NCBI RefSeq assembly: GCF_900187355.1
Contig: NZ_LT906451.1
Coordinates: 1,733,001 to 1,797,000, forward strand
DNA: 64,000 nucleotides
Reading direction: 5' to 3'
Source of the DNA: Legionella lansingensis
GTDB lineage: Bacteria > Pseudomonadota > Gammaproteobacteria > Legionellales > Legionellaceae
Below the pieces are notes generated by a model that did no database searches, was not told the DNA's origin, and was given only the letters and a program-made list of their open reading frames with translations. Numbering within the stretch: the stretch's first letter is position 1; every line of letters starts with the position of its first letter. Below, piece after piece: positions 35,766 through 44,436 of this stretch. Both the position numbers and the translations under genes were made by a program.

Positions 35766-35789
35766 GATTGGTGGTTACCGCCACCAATC
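35766..35789. promoter_or_regulatory. Palindrome upstream of the integrase gene
   Basis: A 9-bp perfect inverted repeat (GATTGGTGG / CCACCAATC) with a 6-base centre, 87 bp upstream of the integrase start. The other 270 bp of this gap hold no gene. It could be an operator for the integrase promoter; this is a guess from position. Confidence 0.4.
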
Positions 35790-35978
35790 TGCTTGCTCGA
35801 AGACTACAAGAAACCACTAAAAACTGCAACTATTGATGGTTAATCATATTACCTATAAAATTAAATCTATTTAATTCAATAGATTAATTTCAAAAATTCC
35901 CTTCTAGTGGCAATTTAGTGTCATTAAAAATAATGGTTCTGATTTTTATGATTAAGTAAATGTCTAATTGGATATAAA

Positions 35979-36716
35979 ATGATATGCTGGATTTGTAATG
36001 TTAATAACGCAGACTCTCGTGAACATAGAACTAAAAGATCTGACCTAAAATCAGAAATTCACTCTGTAAGTCAAAATAAGCCAATCTATCTGAGTGAAAT
36101 GAAGGAACTTAAAAATGGAAAAAAGGTTCTAAGTAAAAATAAGAGAATAGGAAGTTTAGACGCTGATATTCTAAAATATCAGCATTCAATATGTCACGAT
36201 TGTAATACCTCTAAAACTCAAAAACATGATAAGGCTTGGGAAAATTTCTCCCAAAAATTAAAATCGTTAATTCCCAATACCTCATTAAAAAACCAATACA
36301 TTAGATTCAATAAAATTTTTCCCTACAACACTTCTTACGAAATGCGAAATGTACACTTGTTTTTTATAAAATTATTCGGATGCCAAATAATAGAAAGTGA
36401 ATTTAAATTTAAAAACAAAATACCAATTGACATAAAAACCTTTTCTGAAGCAATTCTTAACCAGCGAATTCATCCCAATATCTACTTATCTTTTAAATAT
36501 CGAAAACAAACTAACACAATCGCCGAGAATAGTGATGTTCATGTATTAATTAACAAAGCAACTAATGAGGCTGCCTTTGCAACTTGGCTTTATTGTACCG
36601 GTAATTTAGTTGTTAATATTATGTATGCCCTGCCTAATGAAAAAAGAGAAGGATTAAAATCAGCATGGCATCCTAGACTTGGCTACAAGCGTTTTCACTT
36701 TGAGGAGTTTTTATGA
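35979..36716 (+). CDS. Uncharacterised HNH-like zinc protein at element end
   Basis: 245 residues. It opens with CWIC, then ADSREHRTKRSDLK, and about 50 residues later CHDCNTSKTQKHDKAWENF. The two CxxC pairs plus the EH and the N...H could form an HNH-type (treble-clef) nuclease core with the catalytic His in REH. The remaining 150 residues are unlike anything I know. It is the only gene between the integrase and the tRNA, on the opposite strand, a typical cargo position. Defence role is a guess. Confidence 0.55.
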   Translation: MICWICNVNNADSREHRTKRSDLKSEIHSVSQNKPIYLSEMKELKNGKKVLSKNKRIGSLDADILKYQHSICHDCNTSKTQKHDKAWENFSQKLKSLIPNTSLKNQYIRFNKIFPYNTSYEMRNVHLFFIKLFGCQIIESEFKFKNKIPIDIKTFSEAILNQRIHPNIYLSFKYRKQTNTIAENSDVHVLINKATNEAAFATWLYCTGNLVVNIMYALPNEKREGLKSAWHPRLGYKRFHFEEFL

Positions 36717-36737
36717 ATCAGTTTTGTTGCTTTTTCT

Positions 36738-36758
36738 TGCCACTACAGTGCCACTAAA
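36738..36758. promoter_or_regulatory. Candidate integrase arm-type site, right end
   Basis: 21-bp counterpart of 25375-25395, one mismatch, ending 34 bp before the right attachment repeat. Both copies are also preceded by a similar TTTTCTTGCCA stretch. Confidence 0.5.
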
Positions 36759-36792
36759 CTATACTATTATTTCAAAAATTTTCTGTAACTCA

Positions 36793-36849
36793 TTGATTCT
36801 ACTACTGCCGTTGCGCGGAATCGAACCGCGGACCTATTGATTACGAATC
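36793..36849. repeat. Attachment-site direct repeat, right copy (inside intact tRNA-Thr)
   Basis: 57 bp identical to 25201-25257. Bases 36806-36849 are the 3' 44 nt of the functional tRNA gene; 36793-36805 lie beyond its 3' end. Confidence 0.92.
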
Positions 36850-36878
36850 AATTGCTCTACCGACTGAGCTACAACGGC
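36806..36878 (-). tRNA. tRNA-Thr (anticodon CGT)
   Basis: 73 nt with a complete cloverleaf: acceptor GCCGTTG / CAACGGC, D-arm with AGCTCAGTCGGTAGAGC, anticodon loop TTCGTAA (anticodon CGT, reading ACG), T-arm GGTTCGAATCC, discriminator A. CCA is not encoded; the next bases are GTA. Target of the integrative element, which reconstitutes its 3' end. Confidence 0.95.
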
Positions 36879-36924
36879 GGTAGCGCTTATTATACTCAGA
36901 GCTTACGCTGGTGCAAGTTTGGGA

Positions 36925-38070
36925 TTAGGTCTTTTTCTGGGTTAAGACCACGCCTATTGTCCAATCGTTGTTTTGGTTAGTGGCCATTAGGTTGACTTGT
37001 TGTTGGGGTTGTAAGCCGTAGCCGTCTACCATTAGTGCGTAGTAATAAGCTGGGTAGAGGCAGTAGCCGTAGAGGTATTCGTTATTGGGGTATTGGCTGG
37101 TTAGAGTGGACCATTGTTGATGGCAAATTTGTGAATTGGCTTGTTCTAGTAGATCTTGATTAGTGAATTGGCCATCGAATTGAAACGGCTGGCTTTTTGC
37201 GAGTTCAGCCATACCGCCTAAAACAACCCAATGATTCACCGGGTTATTGGTCATTGCTGATTGTACTGTGCGGTTTACCTTATGGACTGCATTCATTAAT
37301 GACGAAACATCACTTTCACAATTATAGGCATCGCCATTGGCGGGTTCGCCTGTGGGTAATTCATAGTTGTCAGCAAAACAGGTGGGTTCATCGAGGAATT
37401 GATGGGTCACTTCAGTTTGGCCAAGGCCTAAGAAACTATGAACAAATAAAGTCACATGACGGCCGTAGAGATCGATTTGTTGCAGATCTTGTGGATTGAG
37501 GTTTCCTGGGCTTTGTACTGGGAAGATAATTTGCACAGACGCACCACCCATGTCCATCACGCCGACTAACTCTTTGTCGTTTGATGAAAACGTCCCGAGT
37601 TGGTAATTCGCTGACAGCCAACCAAAGAGACCCTCTTCATTGCCAGTAATGGTTTTTGCGGCCTGTAATTTCCAGGTTGATTGATTGGCGAACCATTGCT
37701 GTAGAATGGAGTAAAATTGATGCTGTTTTGGCTGTGGCAGTAAACGCATGCCTGCGGTGGCATAGAAATACACAGGTAAATTCGTTTGCGGAGCACCGGA
37801 AAACAAAGTAGTCAGGTAGGCATCAATCGTCGGTTGATTAGCTTCTATGGTTGCAAACCCAGGTTTGATTTTTTTTGACCAGACTTCGGTTATATTCGTC
37901 GGGCTTTGCGTTTTATCGAGGTCGTAAGCATAAATATGAATGCGCGATCCGGTACTTCCAGCATCAACGACAGCGACACATTGGCGTTGCTGGCAATCCG
38001 TATCTGTAGCGTTAACATTGAACGTAATAACAAGAGCAAAAATAAAAGCCAGAATAACGCTGATCCGCAT
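36925..38070 (-). CDS. Ecto-nucleoside triphosphate diphosphohydrolase (GDA1/CD39 family)
   Basis: 381 residues with a signal peptide (cut near VNA). All five apyrase conserved regions are visible: DAGSTGSR (36-43), YATAGMRL (103-110), ITGNEEGLFGWLSANY with the catalytic Glu (141-156), MDMGGASVQ (172-180) and WTIGVV near the end. CD39 enzymes hydrolyse extracellular or vacuolar ATP/ADP or GTP/GDP. Legionella pneumophila has such a eukaryotic-like enzyme (lpg1905) needed for full intracellular growth. Six or more Cys suggest disulphides in the secreted form. Confidence 0.93.
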   Translation of the reverse strand: MRISVILAFIFALVITFNVNATDTDCQQRQCVAVVDAGSTGSRIHIYAYDLDKTQSPTNITEVWSKKIKPGFATIEANQPTIDAYLTTLFSGAPQTNLPVYFYATAGMRLLPQPKQHQFYSILQQWFANQSTWKLQAAKTITGNEEGLFGWLSANYQLGTFSSNDKELVGVMDMGGASVQIIFPVQSPGNLNPQDLQQIDLYGRHVTLFVHSFLGLGQTEVTHQFLDEPTCFADNYELPTGEPANGDAYNCESDVSSLMNAVHKVNRTVQSAMTNNPVNHWVVLGGMAELAKSQPFQFDGQFTNQDLLEQANSQICHQQWSTLTSQYPNNEYLYGYCLYPAYYYALMVDGYGLQPQQQVNLMATNQNNDWTIGVVLTQKKT

Positions 38071-38155
38071 AAATCATACTCAGGATGTAAAGTGGCACGA
38101 TGATAAATTATGTATATTTTATTGTCAACGAGCGCCATAAAAGAACAATTCCTGC

Positions 38156-40375
38156 TCACTTGGTATTACTAGCATAACAAGTTGGCTTACTATTCAACTT
38201 TCCATTTGTTAATTTCATCGTTACCATGCCACAATCCATCGTGTTAAACATCTCAATGTGTTGCTGCCTTAAAGTATCTAGCGTTTGTTGATGCGGAAAA
38301 TGATAGCGATTATCGAATCCTGCCGAAATGACCGCAAATTTTGGCGCCACTCCTTTTACAAAATCAACTGAGGACGACGTCTTGCTACCATGATGAGGAA
38401 CCACCAATAAACTTGCATTCAACGTTTCTCCGTAAACCCGTAATAAATAATTTTCAGCTTGTTTTTCAATATCTCCCGTCAATAATACTGCCCCTCCTTT
38501 TCCCTCTAATTTCAAGATACAGGAACTATTGTTTTTATTGCGAAATTTCTTCTTAATCGCCAGAAAACGAAATGAGATACCCTCCCACTCCCAAGCTGGG
38601 TAGTGATGGCAATTTTTGCCCCGATGATAAAAGGCAACATCATTAACCACCAACTCAGAAGATTTATATTTCTCTTCCAGCGAAGTCAGTCCCCCACGAT
38701 GGTCTAAATCAGGATGACTAATGATTATCTTATCTAGCTTTTTTATTCCCACCGTCTCAAGAAAGGGCAGAATCGCAAGCTTAGCCATGTCCCCACCTTG
38801 ATAAAACTTAACCCCGGTATCATAAACCAAGGCATGTCTGGCCGTACGCACAACAACCGCCAAGCCTTGTCCTACATCAAGCACATTAATCTCGACTTCC
38901 CCCACTTTGATTTTTGGGTATCCTGGAAATAAACTGGCAAAGACCAATGCAATACAAGCGGGATAAATTGCTCTGACAGGAAAAAACAAAATCAGCAGCA
39001 TGGCGAACATTAAAGACAAAGCTGGCAATATATTGCTGAAGGAAAACTGCAAATTCAGCAAAGAAAATGAATCGATAAACTGAAGATAATGCAAGAGCAG
39101 CTGGATAGCTCCATCCACTGGGATAAGGAGAATGTGAGAAGGCCAGAACTGCACTAGACACAAACTGACCAACGACAATGGAACAATGACAAAACCAACC
39201 AGAGGAATAGCAAGCAAATTAGCAACCAAGCCATTGACAGCACCATAAGAAAACCAGAAAAGCGTCAGGGGCATCAAGCCAAACAAACACCCCAACTGCA
39301 AATAAAAGGTTTTTCTATACCCTGTACACGACACCCTTTGGCTTACCAGCAGAAGACTGGCAACGGCCAGGAAGGAGAGGTAAAAACCAGGCAATAGCAC
39401 ATCGTGGGGTTCGAAAAGAAGGACAGCGAACAAGGAATAACGCCAAGCTTGCCAAGCTGTAAAACGATAACCCAAAAAGTTTTTTAACAGAAGAAAAAAA
39501 CAGGCAACCAACGAGCGTTGAGCAGGTGCACCAAACCCAGCCAGCAAAGCGTACATCAAAGCCATAACAAGTCCTGCTACACTGGCAGCTTGTATCGCTG
39601 GATAACGAAGACATAGCATACTACTTCGCGACCATAACCATCGCATCAACGAGAAACATAATCCGGCTACCAAACCGATATGAGCACCCGAGATAACCAT
39701 CAGATGAGTCGTTCCTGTTCTGCGAAATAAATCCCAGTCGGTCTTATTAAGATGACTAGTTAACCCTAAAGTTAAAGCCTCAAACACACCCCGCACAGGT
39801 TGAGATGGGATCATGTTATCCAAAGCTGAAGCCAGATGTTCGCGCAAGCCCAGTAAGGTTTTTGAGGATGAAGCTCGACTTAATAGACGTGCGGTTCTTG
39901 GTTGGATATAACCTGTCCAGTTAATATGCCGCGCATGCAGCCAGCTAACGTAATCAAAGCTGCCAGGATTTCCTAAATTTTTTGGTTTTTTTAATTTAGC
40001 TTGAAATCGCCAAACATCATCCATTTTGAAACGTGGACAACGGTTGTAACAAGCGAGCAAAACGATTGCTTTCGCTTTCTTGCCGTCAAGACGATTTATT
40101 AAAAATTGAAATTGTGATTTCGCTGCACTGTTGGTAGGAATGGAAATGATCTTGCCTTCCAAAACCCCTTTTGGAATAACCTGCATATCCTTTGAAGGCA
40201 TCCCCTGATCCGCCAACCACCATTGATGCGCAAAGCTCCAGACAATCGCAGCCATAAACCAACTAGCCATAACCCAGCGTGGATGTAAAATGAGTGTTAA
40301 CACAAGAAAAAAAAGCGAGTAGAGGGATTTTGTATGAGCAAAAACAGTCCCTGCAAAAAAGCAAAGAATTTCCAT
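38156..40375 (-). CDS. comEC: DNA uptake channel ComEC/Rec2
   Basis: 739 residues. An N-terminal DUF4131-type part, a polytopic competence domain with TTHLMVISGAHIGLVAG, and a C-terminal metallo-beta-lactamase domain (VGEVEINVLDVGQGLAVVV, SHPDLDHRGGL, LLTGDIEKQAEN, LVVPHHGSKTSS). It forms the inner-membrane pore for incoming single-stranded DNA and probably degrades the other strand. Single gene with free space on both sides; divergent from the next membrane-protein gene. Confidence 0.95.
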   Translation of the reverse strand: MEILCFFAGTVFAHTKSLYSLFFLVLTLILHPRWVMASWFMAAIVWSFAHQWWLADQGMPSKDMQVIPKGVLEGKIISIPTNSAAKSQFQFLINRLDGKKAKAIVLLACYNRCPRFKMDDVWRFQAKLKKPKNLGNPGSFDYVSWLHARHINWTGYIQPRTARLLSRASSSKTLLGLREHLASALDNMIPSQPVRGVFEALTLGLTSHLNKTDWDLFRRTGTTHLMVISGAHIGLVAGLCFSLMRWLWSRSSMLCLRYPAIQAASVAGLVMALMYALLAGFGAPAQRSLVACFFLLLKNFLGYRFTAWQAWRYSLFAVLLFEPHDVLLPGFYLSFLAVASLLLVSQRVSCTGYRKTFYLQLGCLFGLMPLTLFWFSYGAVNGLVANLLAIPLVGFVIVPLSLVSLCLVQFWPSHILLIPVDGAIQLLLHYLQFIDSFSLLNLQFSFSNILPALSLMFAMLLILFFPVRAIYPACIALVFASLFPGYPKIKVGEVEINVLDVGQGLAVVVRTARHALVYDTGVKFYQGGDMAKLAILPFLETVGIKKLDKIIISHPDLDHRGGLTSLEEKYKSSELVVNDVAFYHRGKNCHHYPAWEWEGISFRFLAIKKKFRNKNNSSCILKLEGKGGAVLLTGDIEKQAENYLLRVYGETLNASLLVVPHHGSKTSSSVDFVKGVAPKFAVISAGFDNRYHFPHQQTLDTLRQQHIEMFNTMDCGMVTMKLTNGKLNSKPTCYASNTK

Positions 40376-40492
40376 ATTTTTTCGTTGGACTTGAACAAAG
40401 GAGCTACTTTATATCAATGTTGCGTGGAGCGGCAATAGTTGCATCATGCTTATTGTCTATAATTATTCAATGAGCTCTCATAAAAAAGCAAC

Positions 40493-41320
40493 ATGCCTCT
40501 TTTTAATTTAAAAGCTAGCAATCGCTTGTTAATACAAATACTTAGCCTCATGGGAAAAAACAAATCATTTATTATTCTTCCTTTATTTTCATTTATTGTT
40601 ACTTTTCTCTGTTTTATATTGTTGGGTTATATCATCGAATTAAGCACCCGAATTAATCAACAATACCTCAATCCACCTCATTATTATTGGTATCTGGAGC
40701 TGGCTAGTTTTCTAATTTTAGTTACTGCGATCGTGGGAATAAATACCTTCACGAATGCCCTACTGGTTTATATGGCTTATTTTAAATTATGCAAAAAACC
40801 CATTTCCTTTGCAAAAGCACTAAAGCAATGCTGGGTCCAACGTGCTGCTTTGCTATCATGGGGCATTTTTTATACTTGTGCAGGCTTTATCTTAACGTTG
40901 CTCGAACGTACAGGTAATTTCAATAGAATAATTTTTACCACAGCTAATGTGTCCTGGCATATTTGCGCATTTTTAATCATGCCTTTTATTGTTATTGAAA
41001 AACTAAGTCCTAGCCTTGCTTTTGAGAAATCTCGCCAATATTTTTCTCAGTCGGCCATATTGCAAGTAAACATTCTATTGCTTCTTTCCCTCTATTTATT
41101 ACCGGTAATCATTCTTATCCATTTTACGCCCTATTTCGTTCCCCAAGAAATAATGAACGACATTTGGTTTTATGGCTTATTTTCTGGGATCCTAATCTGG
41201 CTAGTTTGGGGGAATAGTTTCAATGCAGTACTAAAAGCAGCATTTTATTTAAAATTAAATGGTCAAAAAGAATTCTTTTTTCTTAAAAAAGACGACGTTG
41301 ATAAAATTATTAAGGATTAG
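40493..41320 (+). CDS. Six-helix integral membrane protein (DUF6159-like)
   Basis: 275 residues with six membrane helices. The stretch FLIMPFIVIEKLSPSLAFEKSRQYF between helices four and five (a conserved Pro, then IEK and S) resembles the DUF6159/YciC-like families. Charged lysine-rich tail (FFFLKKDDVDKIIKD). Function unknown. Short gene-free gap before it holds the divergent promoter shared with comEC. Confidence 0.6.
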   Translation: MPLFNLKASNRLLIQILSLMGKNKSFIILPLFSFIVTFLCFILLGYIIELSTRINQQYLNPPHYYWYLELASFLILVTAIVGINTFTNALLVYMAYFKLCKKPISFAKALKQCWVQRAALLSWGIFYTCAGFILTLLERTGNFNRIIFTTANVSWHICAFLIMPFIVIEKLSPSLAFEKSRQYFSQSAILQVNILLLLSLYLLPVIILIHFTPYFVPQEIMNDIWFYGLFSGILIWLVWGNSFNAVLKAAFYLKLNGQKEFFFLKKDDVDKIIKD

Positions 41321-41333
41321 CTAGGGAACGTCC

Positions 41334-42036
41334 CTATTTTCCATGAATCGTTTGGGGCTCTGGGAAGCTCACTCTAAGGCCTACCATAAATAGATTCGCT
41401 TCAGGTTCATAACGCCCAGTTAACAACGCATCGGATAAGGGCTCGGCATTAGTCCAAGTGACACTGTCGTATCGAGTATACTGGTAAGTAAAAAGATTCA
41501 GTACACGGCGTAAGTTGATTTGCAACGCCTGCCTTGAGCGCCCAACCCGTCAGCCATTCATCAAAATGACCTGTCACTCCAACATTGCCAGCGGTATTCT
41601 CATAGCTAATTGCAAATTTGCTCCAAGAAACCCCAGGTCCTGCAAAAAAACGGACGTATTCATTGTAATGGTATTCCGGTAATGCAAATAAGCTAAAACC
41701 ATATTTTAATTTTTCCTCAGTTTGAACAGGCTCAGAAAAGAACCAATTCTTAATTGTATGTTCTGCCTCTCCTGTAAATAAATCAGCATTTCCTTCAATA
41801 TTTAGGCCTATTTGATTGGTTAATAAAAAACCATAGCCTGCAGCTAATTGCCCATGAAAATTTGTATAGCCACTATGGAAGTTTTCAGAGGTAGCGAACG
41901 GGTCTCCAATAGGATAAGTCAAATTTTTTTCTACATTTACGGCATTAATCCCAAGATTAAGAGCGCCGTACCAACCAGCATTAACATTAAAGGGTAACAA
42001 ACCCAGGCTGATTATTAGCGTAGAGTATCTATTCAT
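41334..42036 (-). pseudogene. Outer-membrane beta-barrel protein, frameshifted
   Basis: From the ATG at 42036 (GAGG six bases before) the protein has a signal peptide (cut at NVNA) and a porin-like barrel with AAGYGFLLTNQIGLNIEGN and FFAGPGVSW. At about 41520-41527 the reading switches: the first frame ends in unrelated residues while a second frame continues INLRRVLNLFTYQYTRYDS to MVGLRVSF, the last strands. One extra T in GGCGTTGCAAATC explains it. It lies directly behind the metalloprotease gene, so the two probably shared a transcript. Confidence 0.75.
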
Positions 42037-42048
42037 ATTTAACCTCAT

Positions 42049-44238
42049 CTATAAAATACTTGGGATAGTGATCACATTGGATGTTTCACTGACACCACCG
42101 CCTTGTCTCACTACAGTAATGGAAACGCTAACTGCACGGGGGGTAGTAATATTCTTCACAATAAAGCGCTGATTGGCTTCGTCCAATACGAGTGTCGCAT
42201 TTGGTAAACCATTCAGGACATAGTTCGTTACAAATTGTTTATCCAAGCTTCTGTAAGTTATAAAGGCTTCTCTCTTGTTCATTGGATTACGATCGGCCTG
42301 AAGTAAATACAACTGGGTGGTAATAGTGAAATTATTCGAGGAAACGTTAAAAAAAGTGGCTTTCGAGGATCTCACCATAATACGGGCCATTGAAGTAGCA
42401 AAGCTAGGAACGGTAACGTTCGCAACGCCGACATTAGGTGCACCTTGTAATAGAATATAAGGATAAGTGTTACCGCCGTCGATAGATAAAAGAATATCAA
42501 CTATTGTAGCACTCACTGGTGGTAAATTTGTATTAGCCACAATCCAAGTAACTGATTGTGAGGTTCCTGCTGGCCAAGTTATCCCACCTGCTGTTGGATA
42601 CGACACTAAAAAAGGACCTGAGCCGCTAATTGTTGTAACCGTGACATCTGTGAAAGCGTTACAAGCCCCCCCTGGATTATTCGCACGTACTGATACTCTA
42701 AATTTTAAAATTCGCGATACAGAGGGCAATACTTCCCAAGTAAACGGCCCCTTATTGGCTAGAGCAATTAGATTTGGGAAAAAACGTATGGAAAATACAG
42801 AAGGGAAAAAACTTCTAAAATTAGGTCCACCTACTGCCGTACTCACTGGTGGTTGCTGGGAAACCTCATTATTCATCTGCTCCCATGCATAGGTTAATAC
42901 TTTCCCTGAAGGATTAGTGGCTGAAGCAATCAAACTAAAAGGCGTACTTGCTGGTATATAGGTAAAACCATTCGTACCAGTGATCGTCGGCGCAGGGAGA
43001 ATAGGCGTCTTGACAGGGCAAGTATGGCCAGGACTAGAAATAAAGTTACCCATCTCTTGCAGGCTAATCCCATTAAAATAAGCGTCCGTATTAGCCTGCA
43101 CGTTTGGTGCACAAATCCCTGCATAACCCATAATGGTACTGCCGCTTCCCGGTTCCACTGCTGTAGGGTCATTTCGTTCACAATTGTTATTTTGGACATG
43201 GTTAGCTCCAAACTGATGCCCCATTTCATGCGCCACATAATCAACATCGAACGGATCGCCCACAGGCATTGGTTGTCCTGTAGTTCCTTTTGCCTTTTCG
43301 TCAGCATCACAAACACTGCCTAAGCTAGCTAGTCCACTACCATCAGCATCCACAACATGTCCAATGTCATAATTCGCTGAACCGATGACCATATCGATGT
43401 TCGTTTGATTTTCCTCTATTAAACTTTTAGGATCCCCATGTGTGTAAGGTTGCGTATTCGGATCGGTGTAAATAATGTCTGTATTGTTCGCAATAAGTTG
43501 CATGGTTATTGCAATGTCGCGTTCAAAGATGCCATTAACGCGATTCATTGTGGTCACTTGAGCCGCAAGTGCCAAAGGTTTAGTCCCACCATGAAATTCA
43601 GTGTATTGAGCAGTCGCTGCCATGGCGAGACGATATTTTCTTAACTCGCAAGAAGCAAAATTAACAAAATGCTTGAATTGGCTAAAATCCTTCAGTGGTT
43701 GACTCTGACCTGAAACGCCACATTTCATTTTTTTGGACGTAATAAAATCTTTTTGATAATACACCATGTAATATTGCGTATTATTTCTTTCCAAAGGATC
43801 AATAAAAATAGTGTGCTTACCTGGGACCATGATCATCGCATGAAATCCGTGCGGGGTAATATCAAGCTTTACGAGCTCACCGGCGTTACCCAGGCCATAG
43901 GCATCATAGGTCTTAATTTCTGGAAATTGGGCGGCTAATTTAGGATCCATGGTGCTATTTGCTAGTACCTTATACCGGGGCATTGTCCCATCAGGATGAG
44001 GTAGTTCTAACAGAAGGGGGGCGCCTATACTTGGATTGTCTCGGTGAGGGACATGCTCTAATTCAGCATAGAGCTGATTAATATCAATTTCAACAATACG
44101 ATAGCGCTTTGCCTGAATAAAAGGCTTAGCGAAAGATATTAATGCGGGATCTACATCCTTCACCACCTGAATAACAGGTTGTGCAAATAAAAATAAAGAA
44201 AATAGCAACAGAAAAACAGCAACAAACATCCGTGTCAT
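42049..44238 (-). CDS. Secreted zinc metalloprotease (reprolysin/M12B-like)
   Basis: 729 residues with a signal peptide (cut near LFAQP). A propeptide of about 200 residues is followed by the metzincin signature AHEMGHQFGANH near residue 336, and a methionine turn in TIMGYAGIC. After the catalytic domain come Ig-like/fibronectin-like beta domains (ITGTNGFTYIPASTPFSL, SYPTAGGITWPAGTSQSVTW, VDILLSIDGGNTYPY). Expected to be secreted by the type II system. Good candidate virulence-type protease. Confidence 0.88.
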   Translation of the reverse strand: MTRMFVAVFLLLFSLFLFAQPVIQVVKDVDPALISFAKPFIQAKRYRIVEIDINQLYAELEHVPHRDNPSIGAPLLLELPHPDGTMPRYKVLANSTMDPKLAAQFPEIKTYDAYGLGNAGELVKLDITPHGFHAMIMVPGKHTIFIDPLERNNTQYYMVYYQKDFITSKKMKCGVSGQSQPLKDFSQFKHFVNFASCELRKYRLAMAATAQYTEFHGGTKPLALAAQVTTMNRVNGIFERDIAITMQLIANNTDIIYTDPNTQPYTHGDPKSLIEENQTNIDMVIGSANYDIGHVVDADGSGLASLGSVCDADEKAKGTTGQPMPVGDPFDVDYVAHEMGHQFGANHVQNNNCERNDPTAVEPGSGSTIMGYAGICAPNVQANTDAYFNGISLQEMGNFISSPGHTCPVKTPILPAPTITGTNGFTYIPASTPFSLIASATNPSGKVLTYAWEQMNNEVSQQPPVSTAVGGPNFRSFFPSVFSIRFFPNLIALANKGPFTWEVLPSVSRILKFRVSVRANNPGGACNAFTDVTVTTISGSGPFLVSYPTAGGITWPAGTSQSVTWIVANTNLPPVSATIVDILLSIDGGNTYPYILLQGAPNVGVANVTVPSFATSMARIMVRSSKATFFNVSSNNFTITTQLYLLQADRNPMNKREAFITYRSLDKQFVTNYVLNGLPNATLVLDEANQRFIVKNITTPRAVSVSITVVRQGGGVSETSNVITIPSIL

Positions 44239-44436
44239 CGCTCACATCCAATCAATGTCATTTTTGGCGGTCGGATTGTATATCAAGTAAAAGCATATTC
44301 CTAATGAAATTTGTTGCATCCATCTAAAATAAGACATTTGAATATTAAGCTAATAAAAACACTTCAAAAACGCTAGCAATACCAAGCAGATTCCAATAGG
44401 ATAAGGTTAATGTCCGGGGGATAGGGATAGTTCTTC

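Larger units (their letters stand above)
25201..36849. mobile_element. 11.6-kb integrative element in tRNA-Thr(CGT)
   Basis: Bounded by perfect 57-bp repeats derived from the tRNA-Thr 3' end. It encodes, reading leftward from the tRNA side, a tyrosine integrase, an unknown protein, an AlpA-like regulator, a small protein, a DUF3987 primase/helicase, two small mobile-element proteins and the Zorya operon. A rightward RelE-Xre pair lies at the left end and a rightward HNH-like gene at the right end. There are no capsid, tail, conjugation or lysis genes, so it resembles a satellite-like or mobilisable island that carries defence genes. Confidence 0.9.

Noticed and set aside
37197-37499. Rightward 100-codon frame inside the NTPDase gene
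   Set aside because: It is antisense to a region with all apyrase motifs; no independent evidence.
42467-42892. Rightward 141-codon frame inside the metalloprotease gene
   Set aside because: Antisense to the Ig-like domains of the protease; no start signal or family match.
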